64,000 nucleotides of DNA from Rhodococcus globerulus NBRC 14531 (GCF_001894805.1 NZ_BCWX01000004.1:1-64000), one strand, 5' to 3'; positions 17,640-26,695 are shown, numbered from the stretch's first letter. Translations and numbers: made by a program. The notes: a model not told the origin generated them from the sequence alone.

Positions 17640-19622
17640 TCACGGCGTGGCGATATCGAAATTCGGATCGAAGGTATCCATCACCTCGGCCAGCGTCTTC
17701 AAAACCGACAGATCACCTGTTGCACTTACTTTCCCACCGTCGAGAATCGCTGATGCGTCACCCGGTTTCAGCAGGATTCCCGCAAGTAGAGGCTTGGGAC
17801 CGCTGAGCGTCAGTTGCGCATCCGGGACGTGCCCTGCCCGAGCGTTCAACACCGCCCGTCGCACCCACATGTTCCAATCCTGTTTTGTGTCAGCAAAACT
17901 GAAGTTGATGGAAATGTCGACGTCGTCCGCCTTTTCGGCGATGAGATGTACACCCGCATAGTCGAAGAGCAGATCGATCGGCATCGCAAGAATTGTGTCG
18001 GTTGTGTCGGTGTTGATCTGGCCTGCACCGGTCACCCCGTTCCGCAGTTCCATCGCTGTGGCGAGAAAGATCGAACGATACTGCGGCACTTCCTGCTGGT
18101 ATCCGAGCTGCTCGTAGGCGTCGGCCTGCAGGTTCTTCGCCTCGACGTCGTCAGGGTCGGCAAAAACGAGGTGGTGCAGCAGTTGCACTGCCCACCGGTA
18201 GTCACCGGACTCGAAAGCGTTGCGCCCTTCGGCAAGCAACTTTTCACGTCCGATCAGGTCGACGTGGCGCTTGGCATGATCTACCGGCAACAACGGCAAA
18301 ATCGTCGCAGGGTCACCGTCCCAGAAGCCGAGCTCCTTGTGGAAGACAGCGCGAACGTTGTGATGCAATCCGCCGTGGTAGTAGCGGTTGTACCACTTCT
18401 GACCGATTGCCTCCGGTAGCCGGACGACCTCCGCAGCTTCGAGCGGCGTGTAGCCCTGGTTCGCGAATCGTAGCGCCTGATCGTGAATGAACTTGTACAT
18501 GTCCCGTTGCGATTCAAGGAATTCCACCACCGTGGCGTTCCCCCACACCGGCCACGTGTGTGGACCGTGATGCACTTCGACGTCGGCACCCCATCGCACC
18601 AAGGTCTCATCCAGATACCTGGCGAAGTTGCGCGCATCTCGGGTACGTGCGCCTCGGATCGTCTGGATGTTGTGCATCGAGTGATTGGCGTTCTCGGCAC
18701 AGGTGAGTGCTTTGATGGCCGGGATCCAGATGTGCATCTCCTCCGGTGCTTCGGTGTCAGGAGCGTAGAGGAACTCGAAATCCCACCCGCCGAGATTGCG
18801 TACCTCACCGGTCTTGGTGATGCCGTCGGTCGGCGGAATGTAGGTCATGTGGATGTTCATTCCGTCAGCGCCAGAGCCCAGGCCAACGGTCACCAGCCCG
18901 CAATCACATTGCGGCAGAATCAAACCGAAGGTGTATCCCATCCGCCGCGACATCGCATTACCGGTGATGACATTCTCGCCGATCGCGAACTTGTTGAAAG
19001 ACTCGATGGTTCCGGGCGCGACGATCGGGACTTTTCCCGATGCCACGTCTGCTTCGTCGACCAGGCCTTTGACTCCGGCGTAATGGTCGAAGTGTGTGTG
19101 GGTGTAGATGATCGCGGCGATAGGTTTGTCATTGTTCAGCTCACGCCGGAACAGTTCGAGTCCTGCTTTGGCAAGGTCGGCGCTGGTGGTGGTGTCGATG
19201 ATGACGAGCCCGTCGGGGGCGTCGACGATGGTCAGGTTAACCGCGAATCTGACTTGGTACAGACCGTCGACAACCTTGTACAGACCGGACCGCTTCACTA
19301 CCTGCGACTGGCGCCACAGGCTGGGGTTGACGGACTCTGGCGCAGGTTTGTCGTCAGCGATGTACTCGAGTGGTCGACCGTCGTGGATCAGCTCGCCCTT
19401 GTCGTTGAAGACCTGGTCGTTTTCCCACCCGGTGATGAACCCCCGGTCCGCGTCACCAAAATCTTCCCGATCCGACATCGGATAATTAGCCACCGCCGCG
19501 CGGTTGATCTCAGCGGTGAATGCTGTTGCTGGTTTTTCCTGCCCGGAACATGACGTCTCCTCCGACTTCGTCTCAGAACCCTCAGGAGTCAATCTGGCCT
19601 GCCGACACCGTCGGCGCATCAC
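17640..19622 (-). CDS. Alkylsulfatase-type metallo-beta-lactamase hydrolase, 5' end possibly frameshifted
   Basis: About 650 residues of an SdsA1/BDS1-type alkylsulfatase. The metal site is THTHFDHYAGVKG, with second-site regions AENANHSMHNI and HHGPHTWPVWG. The helical dimerisation domain follows, and the SCP2-like lid is at the C-terminus. Such enzymes cleave sulfate esters of alkyl or secondary alcohols; a sulfated steroid is conceivable. The start is odd. An ideal ribosome site (ggaggagacgtc) leads to ATG 19551, but that frame stops after 13 codons. Removing one base from the five-T run 19533-19537 would put this ATG in frame just before the conserved KPATAFT. The upstream in-frame GTG 19622 and ATG 19619 lack ribosome sites. 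Confidence 0.85.
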   Translation of the reverse strand: MMRRRCRQARLTPEGSETKSEETSCSGQEKPATAFTAEINRAAVANYPMSDREDFGDADRGFITGWENDQVFNDKGELIHDGRPLEYIADDKPAPESVNPSLWRQSQVVKRSGLYKVVDGLYQVRFAVNLTIVDAPDGLVIIDTTTSADLAKAGLELFRRELNNDKPIAAIIYTHTHFDHYAGVKGLVDEADVASGKVPIVAPGTIESFNKFAIGENVITGNAMSRRMGYTFGLILPQCDCGLVTVGLGSGADGMNIHMTYIPPTDGITKTGEVRNLGGWDFEFLYAPDTEAPEEMHIWIPAIKALTCAENANHSMHNIQTIRGARTRDARNFARYLDETLVRWGADVEVHHGPHTWPVWGNATVVEFLESQRDMYKFIHDQALRFANQGYTPLEAAEVVRLPEAIGQKWYNRYYHGGLHHNVRAVFHKELGFWDGDPATILPLLPVDHAKRHVDLIGREKLLAEGRNAFESGDYRWAVQLLHHLVFADPDDVEAKNLQADAYEQLGYQQEVPQYRSIFLATAMELRNGVTGAGQINTDTTDTILAMPIDLLFDYAGVHLIAEKADDVDISINFSFADTKQDWNMWVRRAVLNARAGHVPDAQLTLSGPKPLLAGILLKPGDASAILDGGKVSATGDLSVLKTLAEVMDTFDPNFDIATP

Positions 19623-19653
19623 CCGTAAGAGATGAGATCAAACCGCAGCAGTA

Positions 19654-20658
19654 TTACTCCGCGGCTCGAAACTCCGCGCACATACTTCGGAAATCTTCAT
19701 CGTCGGCCGGATCCGTCGGGATCGCCAAGGCAACGCCGTCACAGATGCTTCCGTACTTCGTAGTCAGCACTTCCGGCAACTCTGAATACGTGCATTGTGT
19801 GATCAACCCGTCGAGAACGTCGTCGGTAAGTACGCCGGCCAGATCGGCCCAGCCGCCCGAGCGCGCCATCGACGTCAACTTCTCACCGACCTCAGGGAAT
19901 CCCAGTACATCCAACGCAATTCGGTAGGCCGGTGTGGAGTAAAGGAACGCAAGCTCTTTGCGTACCGGCTCACGGGCCGCAGCTACTGCGGCGCCATCAC
20001 GCCCGGTGATCACCTTCGGAACTGCGACAATCCGAGGTTTCCGGCCACCGGACTCGAGCGCCGGAATTATCTTCTCCCTGAGCACTTTCGGATGTGAACT
20101 CGTCGGATGTGCAACAAAACCGTCGGCAACCTCGCCTGCCAGGGCGCACATCCGCGCGTTCACCCCGCCCGTCCAGATCTCGGGTGCGGGGACGTCGATC
20201 GGCCCCGGATTGAAATACGGCTGCAACCGATTGAATGTGTAGTGCGTGCCCTCGTGGTCGAGAGCACTACCGGATCGGAAAGCCTGGAATATCGACCGGA
20301 CAGCACCGACGTAATCGCGCAGTTGCGCAACAGGATCAGTCCACGGCATCGAATACCGTCCGACGATGTTTCCGCGCACCTGAGTTGCCAAACCCAACTG
20401 GAACCGCCCGCCGGAGAAGTCCGCCAGATCCCAGGCCGCCAATGCCGTCAGCATCGGACTACGCGCAAACGCCACCACCATGGACGTCCGCACGGTGAGC
20501 CTGGAACTGTGCTCAATGGCCAGAGCCGCAACGGCAAACGGATCTCGAACGGTCTCCGAAATGTGCACGGTGTCGAAACCGAGTTCCTCGATGCGGCGCA
20601 CCCGTTCCGCAACGTGCCGGAGCGGGGTATCGGCAGGCAGCGACGTCACTAATTCCAT
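19654..20658 (-). CDS. LLM-class F420-dependent oxidoreductase
   Basis: A 334-residue TIM-barrel protein of the luciferase-like/F420 family. Evidence is the N-terminal MELVTSLPADTPLRHVAERV, HISETVRDPFAVAALA, the SGGRFQLGLATQVRGNIV segment and PEIWTGGVNARMCALAGEV. Members reduce or oxidise substrates with F420 or FMN. This one is like the TIGR03617 group (from memory). ATG 20658 is chosen; the longer frame lacks a ribosome site. It is 10 bases downstream of the SMP-30 gene, so the two are likely cotranscribed. Steroid substrate inferred only. Confidence 0.85.
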   Translation of the reverse strand: MELVTSLPADTPLRHVAERVRRIEELGFDTVHISETVRDPFAVAALAIEHSSRLTVRTSMVVAFARSPMLTALAAWDLADFSGGRFQLGLATQVRGNIVGRYSMPWTDPVAQLRDYVGAVRSIFQAFRSGSALDHEGTHYTFNRLQPYFNPGPIDVPAPEIWTGGVNARMCALAGEVADGFVAHPTSSHPKVLREKIIPALESGGRKPRIVAVPKVITGRDGAAVAAAREPVRKELAFLYSTPAYRIALDVLGFPEVGEKLTSMARSGGWADLAGVLTDDVLDGLITQCTYSELPEVLTTKYGSICDGVALAIPTDPADDEDFRSMCAEFRAAE

Positions 20659-20668
20659 GTGAATCCAA

Positions 20669-21541
20669 CTACTCCAGACGTATCGACAACAACTTTCCTT
20701 CCGTTGCCACCTTACGTGCGTGCTCGTTGAAATCCGGTGCCGCACAGACAAACAGTGTTCGTCCGTCTGCCCCACCCAACCCGCAGGCAAACACCCCGGT
20801 TTCGAAGGGAATCTCGTCGATCACTCCAGATCCCGCCGCCACATGAAGTATCCGACTACCGATTGCGTCGGCTACCCACATCGAATCGTCCGCATCGATG
20901 CAGCACCCGTCGGGCGCGATCACCATCTGGGAAATGGTGGACTCCATCGTCGAACCATCAGGCACGCCGCCGAACGTCGCCCAATCACGACGCTCCCCCA
21001 GGGAACCGTCGTCCGCGACGGAGAAAACACTGATGCGATTGCCCAAGGTCTCGTCCACCAGCAGTTCCCCACTGGAAGTCAGTGCCATGCCGTTGGGAAA
21101 GTGCAGATCCCGCGCCACAACATGCACGCTGCCATCCGGATCGACCCGCAGCAGATCCGCAGTCTCCACCGCCGCCAGATTCATCAGATCGAACCCGAAG
21201 TTGCCGACGTACGCACGGCCGTGAGCGTCGACGAGCATGTCGTTGACGTTGCCGCTCACATACTTCGACAGGTCCGCATGAACGACCAGTTGCCCGTCCG
21301 GTTCGCGACGAAGGACCTTCTGATCGCGCATCGACACCACAAGCAACCTGCCGTCCGGCAACCAGCCGAGACCCGACGGCTGCCCGGGCACTTCGGCCTC
21401 GACGCGAACATCCGTTCCGTCTTCGCGAGCCGAAACCACCTGGTGGCTATAGAAATCCGATACCCAGATGCGGTCGTCGTGCCAACGTGGGCATTCGAAA
21501 TAGGTGTAGCCGTCGAGTACGACGGTCGTCTCACGCGCCAT
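20669..21541 (-). CDS. SMP-30/gluconolactonase/LRE-like protein
   Basis: A 290-residue six-bladed beta-propeller. Repeated blade signatures are visible: ECPRWHDDRIWVSDF, QPSGLGWLPDGRLLVVSM, GNVNDMLVDAHGRAYVGNF, HFPNGMALTSSGELLVDE and GCCIDADDSMWVADA. Metal-binding residues expected for SMP-30 lactonases (Glu, Asn, Asp) are present at ECPRW, NDMLV and DETLG. It probably hydrolyses a lactone. Several steroid pathways generate lactones, but the target here is unknown. ATG 21541 begins MARETTVV; an upstream ATG (21562) is less well spaced from GGGGAG. Confidence 0.85.
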   Translation of the reverse strand: MARETTVVLDGYTYFECPRWHDDRIWVSDFYSHQVVSAREDGTDVRVEAEVPGQPSGLGWLPDGRLLVVSMRDQKVLRREPDGQLVVHADLSKYVSGNVNDMLVDAHGRAYVGNFGFDLMNLAAVETADLLRVDPDGSVHVVARDLHFPNGMALTSSGELLVDETLGNRISVFSVADDGSLGERRDWATFGGVPDGSTMESTISQMVIAPDGCCIDADDSMWVADAIGSRILHVAAGSGVIDEIPFETGVFACGLGGADGRTLFVCAAPDFNEHARKVATEGKLLSIRLE

Positions 21542-21624
21542 GGCCTTGGACTCCCCTTGCATCGGTGAAGTGCGAGCTTTCCGCCATTCAATCACCGGCA
21601 CCGGGACACAGGGCCCGATTGCGA

Positions 21625-22083
21625 CTATTCAGTCATCGACTCCTCGAAGATGTCGAAGGCCTCGTTCCAACCGTCGTACACATTCCCATCGCCCTTGAAT
21701 CCGGGGATACCAACCAGGTGGAACGTCATTTCCGTCTTGTCCCCTTGCTCCACCAACGTGACGGTGATGCGGGGTGCACTCTCGACCGACTCCTCCGGGT
21801 TACCCCAGGTGAAGACCAGCCGCTTCGGCTCTTCGACTTCGAGATAGGTTCCGCCTGTCGGGTATTCGGCGCCGTCCTCGTCGTTGATCATCAAATAGCT
21901 GTATGTCCCACCAACGCGCGGGTCGATGGCGACGTGCTCGCGGGGGCTCCTCACACCACGCGGGTGCCACCAGCGCGCCGCCTCGTCCGGGTCGGTCCAG
22001 GCACGCCAGAGAAGTTCGCGCGGTGCGTCGAAGATTCGGATGATGGTGAATTCTGCGGTCTGATCGACATTGTGCTCACTCAT
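21625..22083 (-). CDS. SRPBCC/AHSA1-like domain protein
   Basis: A 152-residue START-like fold protein: FTIIRIFDAPRELLWRAWTD, then EAARWWHPRG, GGTYSYLMINDEDG and the C-terminal helix YDGWNEAFDIFEESM. These typify AHSA1 domain proteins paired with ArsR regulators in actinobacteria. Its start overlaps the end of the ArsR gene by 8 bases, indicating an operon and probably a joint function in sensing or binding a hydrophobic ligand. Substrate unknown. Confidence 0.88.
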   Translation of the reverse strand: MSEHNVDQTAEFTIIRIFDAPRELLWRAWTDPDEAARWWHPRGVRSPREHVAIDPRVGGTYSYLMINDEDGAEYPTGGTYLEVEEPKRLVFTWGNPEESVESAPRITVTLVEQGDKTEMTFHLVGIPGFKGDGNVYDGWNEAFDIFEESMTE

Positions 22084-22426
22084 TGCCCTTCTCCTTCTTC
22101 AATTCGGGATTCTTCAGTTCACGGAGTCGCTCGTCGAGAAGATCGAAACGCTCGTTCCAACCGCGACGGTGTTCCTCGACCCAGACGGCTGCGTCGTCCA
22201 GACCTTCGGCGCGCAGCGTGCAGGTGCGCCATTGCGCAGAGGCCGTCCGTTCGATCAATCCGGCCTTTTCGAGCACCTTCAGATGCTGCGATATCGCCGG
22301 CCGACTCATCTCGAACGGCTCGGCCAATTCCCCCACGGTCATGGAACCGCTGGTCAAGCGTGACAGCATCGCACGCCGGGTGGGATCTGCCAACGCCCCG
22401 AATACCGCGTCGAGCTCATTGCTCAT
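22076..22426 (-). CDS. ArsR-family transcriptional regulator
   Basis: A 116-residue winged-helix protein with FGALADPTRRAMLSRL, MTVGELAEPFEMSRPAISQH (recognition helix) and LKVLEKAGLIER. It has no cysteine or histidine metal site, so it belongs to the non-metal ArsR group commonly paired with SRPBCC proteins. A palindrome covers its start codon, pointing to autorepression of the two-gene operon. Confidence 0.9.
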   Translation of the reverse strand: MSNELDAVFGALADPTRRAMLSRLTSGSMTVGELAEPFEMSRPAISQHLKVLEKAGLIERTASAQWRTCTLRAEGLDDAAVWVEEHRRGWNERFDLLDERLRELKNPELKKEKGNE

Positions 22427-22459
22427 TTAAGCAACTCCTTAATTAAGGAACAACTTAAA
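22426..22459. promoter_or_regulatory. Nested palindrome covering the ArsR start codon
   Basis: The core TCCTTAATTAAGGA (22436-22449) is a perfect palindrome. TTTAAG (22426-22431) and CTTAAA (22454-22459) are symmetric about the same centre. The outer arm touches the ATG of the ArsR gene. It is a likely autoregulatory operator and also supplies AT-rich promoter sequence. Confidence 0.65.
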
Positions 22460-22482
22460 TTTAGAACGCCCATCGGTCCCCG

Positions 22483-23805
22483 TCAAGCACTCCAGGCGTA
22501 TCGCAATCGCTCGACGAGCACCGACTCGTCCAACTCCGAGCACCGTGACTTTTCGAGTGCTTTCACGGCAACCATTGCGTCGATGATCGCGTCTCCGAGG
22601 ACACTCTTCGCAACTTCCGACAAACGCAGTCGTTGCAGCATCTCGCCCATCTCGGTCGGCATGCGCGTAATCGAAAGCACCGCCCGCTGTGCATCAGCCA
22701 GACCTGACGGATTGACGCTCACTTCCGGCGGCAGCGTCAGCGCACCGGCAATACCCGCATGCATGGCGCCGAGAATGACAGCAGTAGCAAGATACGGATT
22801 CGCGGAGGCATCCACCACTTTCACTTCGACGTTGGCGCCGTGAGGATTTCCGATGGATTCAGCGCAGAATCGGACTGCGGCCTCGCGGTTTTCATGACCC
22901 CAACAGATGAAGGCACCTGACCAGGTGTCGGGCTGCAACCTCAGTCCCGAAAGCGGCGACGACGCCAACACCGCGCCCAGGTCTGCGAGGTGAGCAAGTA
23001 CGCCACCCACCGCACCGGCACCGTCTGCGGTCATCCCGTAATCCTGTTTTCCACCGGAGAAGATCGACTCGCCGGATCGAGTCAACGAAATATGCTGATG
23101 TGCACCGTTTCCCGATCCACCCACAATGGGCATCGGCGAGAACGATGCAGCCATTCCGTGCGATCGGGCGGTGCGGCAGATCAGAATTCGGGCTGTGATC
23201 ACGCTGTCGGCCGCTTCGAGCGGTGACGCCGGCGCCAGCGAGATCTCGAACTGACCGAGGCCGTACTCCGCGTGAAACTGTTCGATATTCAGTTGGGCGC
23301 GTTCGGCATTCACCAACAGATCCCTGACAAAGCTCTCCTGCGCAAGTGCAGCTCCGAGTCCGTAGGCTGACCATTGTTCGGCCACAACCCCGCCGAAGAG
23401 TGTGAACTCGATTTCGTGACCCACCCGAGCTTCGAGATTGTCGTGCGCAAGCGTCTGGACTGTGCGTCGTAACGCCGTTCGACTGCACACAGCCGATATC
23501 GATCCGTCCAACTCGTGCAGGGTCGCAGGCGCCCAGGACACATCGTCCCCCACGGCACGCAGGTCTGATTCCACGATCCTCAACCGAAGATCACCCACCG
23601 CGGAAAGCTCCTCGGTGAAGGCGAGGGCGTCGTCGGCGCAGAACACACTCCAGCTCGGCGACGCACCCATCCCGCTGGTGACAAAAACGTCAACCCTGTT
23701 CGCGGGCACCATTTTCGCCCGCGAAACACCAGCCAGATCGACAATCGACCCGATGATCAGTTCGGAGGTGTACCTCACAGGGCGGAGGTTACCCCGCAAC
23801 CTCAC
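22483..23805 (-). CDS. Glutamine-synthetase-family ligase
   Basis: A protein of about 440 residues with the GS catalytic core. Visible are the metal and glutamate region VGHEIEFTLFGG, the EYGLGQFEISLAPASPLEAA segment, the ATP/His loop GNGAHQHISLTRSG, and the DTWSGAFICWGHENREAAVRF arginine region. It is shorter and divergent from housekeeping GlnA. It fits the GS-like group that ligates glutamate to amines, or amide-forming relatives. Start is uncertain: GTG 23805 or GTG 23778. It lies 18 bases after the HsaA-like gene on the same strand, so it may be cotranscribed. Role in steroid metabolism unknown. Confidence 0.82.
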   Translation of the reverse strand: MRLRGNLRPVRYTSELIIGSIVDLAGVSRAKMVPANRVDVFVTSGMGASPSWSVFCADDALAFTEELSAVGDLRLRIVESDLRAVGDDVSWAPATLHELDGSISAVCSRTALRRTVQTLAHDNLEARVGHEIEFTLFGGVVAEQWSAYGLGAALAQESFVRDLLVNAERAQLNIEQFHAEYGLGQFEISLAPASPLEAADSVITARILICRTARSHGMAASFSPMPIVGGSGNGAHQHISLTRSGESIFSGGKQDYGMTADGAGAVGGVLAHLADLGAVLASSPLSGLRLQPDTWSGAFICWGHENREAAVRFCAESIGNPHGANVEVKVVDASANPYLATAVILGAMHAGIAGALTLPPEVSVNPSGLADAQRAVLSITRMPTEMGEMLQRLRLSEVAKSVLGDAIIDAMVAVKALEKSRCSELDESVLVERLRYAWSA

Positions 23806-23823
23806 ATTGTGAACCCAGGACAG

Positions 23824-24990
23824 TCAGATCAGATTGTCTTCGACCGGCAAACCGAATGCTGCCCGTCCGTACAGCGCCAGCGCCCGCTCCGGTTCGTTTG
23901 CCACATGCACGCTGCCCGCGTGAACGTCGCGCCACGCCCGCTCGATCGGGTTGCCGCGCGACAGCGAGTTTCCGCCGGCCGTCTTGAACAGCATGTCGAT
24001 CGCTTCCACCGAACGCTCCGTAGCGCGAACCTGGTCACGCCGAGCACGCAGCCGCATCGAGAGCGGCAGCTCCTTACCGGCCGCGGCGAGTTCGTACATC
24101 TCGCGGACGTTGCGATCCATCTGCAGAATCGCCGCATCGATCTCCGACGACGCCCGCGCCACGGCCACCTGAGCGAACTGGTCCTCGCTGAACCGTCCAC
24201 CGCCCAGGCTGAGCCGAACACGCTCGCGCATGACTTCGAGGTAACCCTCGTAGCAACCGGCGACAATTCCCACGCAAGGTGCTGCCACCGTCGACGTGAA
24301 GATAGTTCCGAAGGGCAATTTGTACAGCGGACCGGGATTGACCGCCTGGCCGGGTCCCTGCAAGTGGGCCGTCTCGTAATTGCGCTTCAACCGGTGCTCG
24401 GGGACAAAGGCCTTCTTCACAACTATTTCGTTGCTCGCCGTCCCGCGCATGCCCACCACGTCCCAGACGTCACGGATCTCGTAATCCGTGCGCGGTACCA
24501 ACACAGTCATGAAGTCGACCGGACGCCCGTCCATGCCCACGACCATCGCTCCAAGCAAAGCCCAGGTTGCGTGCTCACACCCGGAGGAAAATCCCCAGTT
24601 GCCGGACAGCTCGTATCCGCCTTCCACCGCCGTCAGACGACCGACCGGCGCATAGGCGGACGAGATGAGCGTCGACTGGTCCTCGCCCCAGACATCTGCC
24701 TGGGCACGGTCGTCGAAGAGGGCCAGATGCCACGGATGTACGCCGACGACGGAGGCGACCCACCCGGTCGACCCGCAGGCTGCAGAAATCGCACGAACCA
24801 CTTCGTAGAACTGGACGGGATCACTCTCGGCGCCGCCGTAGCGCTTGGGCTGCAGCATCGCGAAGACACCCGCGTCGCCAAGCTCACGAATGGTTCGATC
24901 CGGTATCTTCCTGGAGTCGTCCACCTTCTGAGCTCGCTCGGCAATCTTGGGAAGCAGATCGCGAACGGCGCTCAGAACCTTGTTGACCAT
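23824..24990 (-). CDS. HsaA-like flavin-dependent monooxygenase (acyl-CoA dehydrogenase fold)
   Basis: A 388-residue protein of the group D flavin monooxygenase family. It has AERAQKVDDSRKIPDRTIRE, MLQPKRYGGAESDPVQFYEV, CGSTGWVASVVGVHPWHLAL, GNWGFSSGCEHATW and AWRDVHAGSVHVANEP. These are the landmarks of HsaA, which hydroxylates the secosteroid phenol ring with reduced flavin from HsaB. A second HsaA-like gene at 39005 adjoins hsaC, so this copy may act on a differently hydroxylated secosteroid or another phenol. ATG 24990 follows aaggagtgtc. It is divergent from kshA. Confidence 0.85.
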   Translation of the reverse strand: MVNKVLSAVRDLLPKIAERAQKVDDSRKIPDRTIRELGDAGVFAMLQPKRYGGAESDPVQFYEVVRAISAACGSTGWVASVVGVHPWHLALFDDRAQADVWGEDQSTLISSAYAPVGRLTAVEGGYELSGNWGFSSGCEHATWALLGAMVVGMDGRPVDFMTVLVPRTDYEIRDVWDVVGMRGTASNEIVVKKAFVPEHRLKRNYETAHLQGPGQAVNPGPLYKLPFGTIFTSTVAAPCVGIVAGCYEGYLEVMRERVRLSLGGGRFSEDQFAQVAVARASSEIDAAILQMDRNVREMYELAAAGKELPLSMRLRARRDQVRATERSVEAIDMLFKTAGGNSLSRGNPIERAWRDVHAGSVHVANEPERALALYGRAAFGLPVEDNLI

Positions 24991-25090
24991 GGGAAGACAC
25001 TCCTTGCACCGATCAACGGAAACTGGATCGGCAAATAGACATAGCGGATGCCCCGTCACGATATCTTCTTCCGTGATTCCGCTGACCGGA

Positions 25091-25109
25091 AGTCCCGGAG
25101 GCCGGGACT
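25091..25109. promoter_or_regulatory. Inverted repeat in the hsaA-like/kshA divergent region
   Basis: AGTCCCGG (25091-25098) and CCGGGACT (25102-25109) are separated by AGG. It sits centrally in the 237-base divergent gap and could be an operator or a small hairpin. Confidence 0.4.
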
Positions 25110-25188
25110 GATGCCGTCTTCGACTCGGTCACACACTGGTCCCGCCTAGTGAGACGACGGCCAGAGCGCCCATCACGGCTCACCTAGC

Positions 25189-25199
25189 GTCAGTCTGAC
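25189..25199. promoter_or_regulatory. Short palindrome upstream of kshA
   Basis: GTCAG-T-CTGAC lies about 30 bases before the kshA start and overlaps the expected promoter zone. It is a weak operator candidate. Confidence 0.3.
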
Positions 25200-25227
25200 A
25201 TTGACCCTGGAAAGGACGGGACTCATC

Positions 25228-26391
25228 GTGACGATCAATCAGTCCGACAACGACGAGGTTCGCGAGATCCAAGCTGGAACCGCACCTACTCGCTTTGCAC
25301 GTGGATGGCACTGCATTGGACTCACGGAGTCCTTCAAGGACGGCGAACCGCACTCCATCGAGGCGTTCGGCACCAAGCTCGTCGTCTTCGCCGACAGTGA
25401 AGGCAACGTCAAGATCCTCGACGCGTACTGCCGTCACATGGGTGGCGACCTGAGCCAGGGCACCATCAAGGGCGACGCCATTGCCTGTCCGTTCCACGAT
25501 TGGCGTTGGGGCGGCAACGGCAAGTGCCAGAAGATTCCGTACGCACGCCGCGTTCCCCCGCTCGCCAAGACCCGCGCGTGGCAGACCCTCGACCAGGACG
25601 GCATGCTCTTCGTCTGGCACGACCCCGAGGGCAACCCGCCGACGGACGACGTAGCCATCCCCCGCATCGAAGGCGCGCTCAGCGACGAGTGGAGCGACTG
25701 GGTCTGGTACACCACGACCGTCGACACCAACTGCCGCGAAATCGTCGACAACATCGTCGACATGGCGCACTTCTTCTACGTGCACTACTCCTTCCCGACG
25801 TACTTCAAGAACGTCTTCGAAGGCCACGCCGCAACGCAGTACATGCGCGGCGTCGCTCGCTCGGACATGCGTCCGCACGCAGCAGGCACCCCGAAGATGG
25901 TCGGCAGCAACTCCGTCGCCACGTACTTCGGCCCCTCCTTCATGGTCGACGACCTGACCTACGAGTACGAGGACTACAACGTCGACTCCGTACTCATCAA
26001 CTGCCACTACCCGGTCAGCGCAGACAAGTTCGTCCTCCAGTACGGCATCATCGTCAAGAAGTCGGATCGTTTCCAGGGTGAAGCCGCCGACGCGATGGCA
26101 GCGAACTTCGGCACGTTCATCGCCAAGGGCTTCGAGCAGGACGTCGAGATCTGGAAGAACAAGACTCGCATCGAGAACCCGCTCCTGTGCGAAGAGGACG
26201 GCCCGGTCTACCAGCTCCGTCGCTGGTACGAGCAGTTCTACGTCGACGTCGCGGACATCGCTCCCGAGATGACCGAACGCTTCGAATTCGAACTCGACAC
26301 CGCGCGCCCCGTCGCCGCCTGGCAGAAGGAAGTCGAAGACAACCTCGCTGCGAAGAAGGCAGACGAAGATGCAGCCTCTTCAGTGCGCTGA
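25228..26391 (+). CDS. kshA: 3-ketosteroid 9alpha-hydroxylase, oxygenase component
   Basis: A 387-residue Rieske oxygenase. The Rieske cluster ligands are Cys68, His70, Cys87 and His90 (YCRHMGGDLSQ, ACPFHDW). The mononuclear iron site is Asp178-x2-His181-x4-His186 (NIVDMAHFFYVHY) with Asp305 (FEQDVEIW). This layout and length match KshA, which adds the 9alpha-hydroxyl that, with the delta1 bond, opens ring B. GTG 25228 follows ggacgggactcatc. The reductase KshB is not in the window. It is the first gene of a four-gene plus-strand group. Confidence 0.95.
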   Translation: MTINQSDNDEVREIQAGTAPTRFARGWHCIGLTESFKDGEPHSIEAFGTKLVVFADSEGNVKILDAYCRHMGGDLSQGTIKGDAIACPFHDWRWGGNGKCQKIPYARRVPPLAKTRAWQTLDQDGMLFVWHDPEGNPPTDDVAIPRIEGALSDEWSDWVWYTTTVDTNCREIVDNIVDMAHFFYVHYSFPTYFKNVFEGHAATQYMRGVARSDMRPHAAGTPKMVGSNSVATYFGPSFMVDDLTYEYEDYNVDSVLINCHYPVSADKFVLQYGIIVKKSDRFQGEAADAMAANFGTFIAKGFEQDVEIWKNKTRIENPLLCEEDGPVYQLRRWYEQFYVDVADIAPEMTERFEFELDTARPVAAWQKEVEDNLAAKKADEDAASSVR

Positions 26392-26665
26392 GTGCAAGGC
26401 GCAGGTCCTGGTCCAGAAGAACAGTTGGGAACACACCACCGTTCAGTGGAGTGACCAGGCCCGCGCCAAGTGCCTCGAGATCGCCGACGAACGTGAATTC
26501 GGGCAACGTGAGGGACGCCCAGGCGCTCCTCGCAAGGAGTGCGGCGCCTTGATCGCGTCCATCGTGAACGCTGCAACGGCAGGCGAGCTCGAGATCCTCA
26601 ACGACGAGCCGGTGCCCAAGCCGATCGTCGACGACAGCGAACCCGTTCCCGCCCCGTTTCATTAG
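26369..26665 (+). CDS. Small cysteine-containing protein overlapping kshA
   Basis: Not recognised by function. This 98-residue protein begins inside the last 23 bases of kshA in another frame (MQPLQCAECKAQVLVQKNSW). It has a CxxC pair (Cys6, Cys9) and further cysteines near 35 and 58 (ARAKCLEIA, PRKECGALI), which could bind zinc or iron. The C-terminal tail is acidic and proline-rich. The overlap implies translational coupling, so it may assist the oxygenase, for example in electron transfer or assembly. That is inference. Confidence 0.75.
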   Translation: MQPLQCAECKAQVLVQKNSWEHTTVQWSDQARAKCLEIADEREFGQREGRPGAPRKECGALIASIVNAATAGELEILNDEPVPKPIVDDSEPVPAPFH

Positions 26666-26695
26666 TCAAGCCAACATCTTTCGAAGAAGGTAGTA

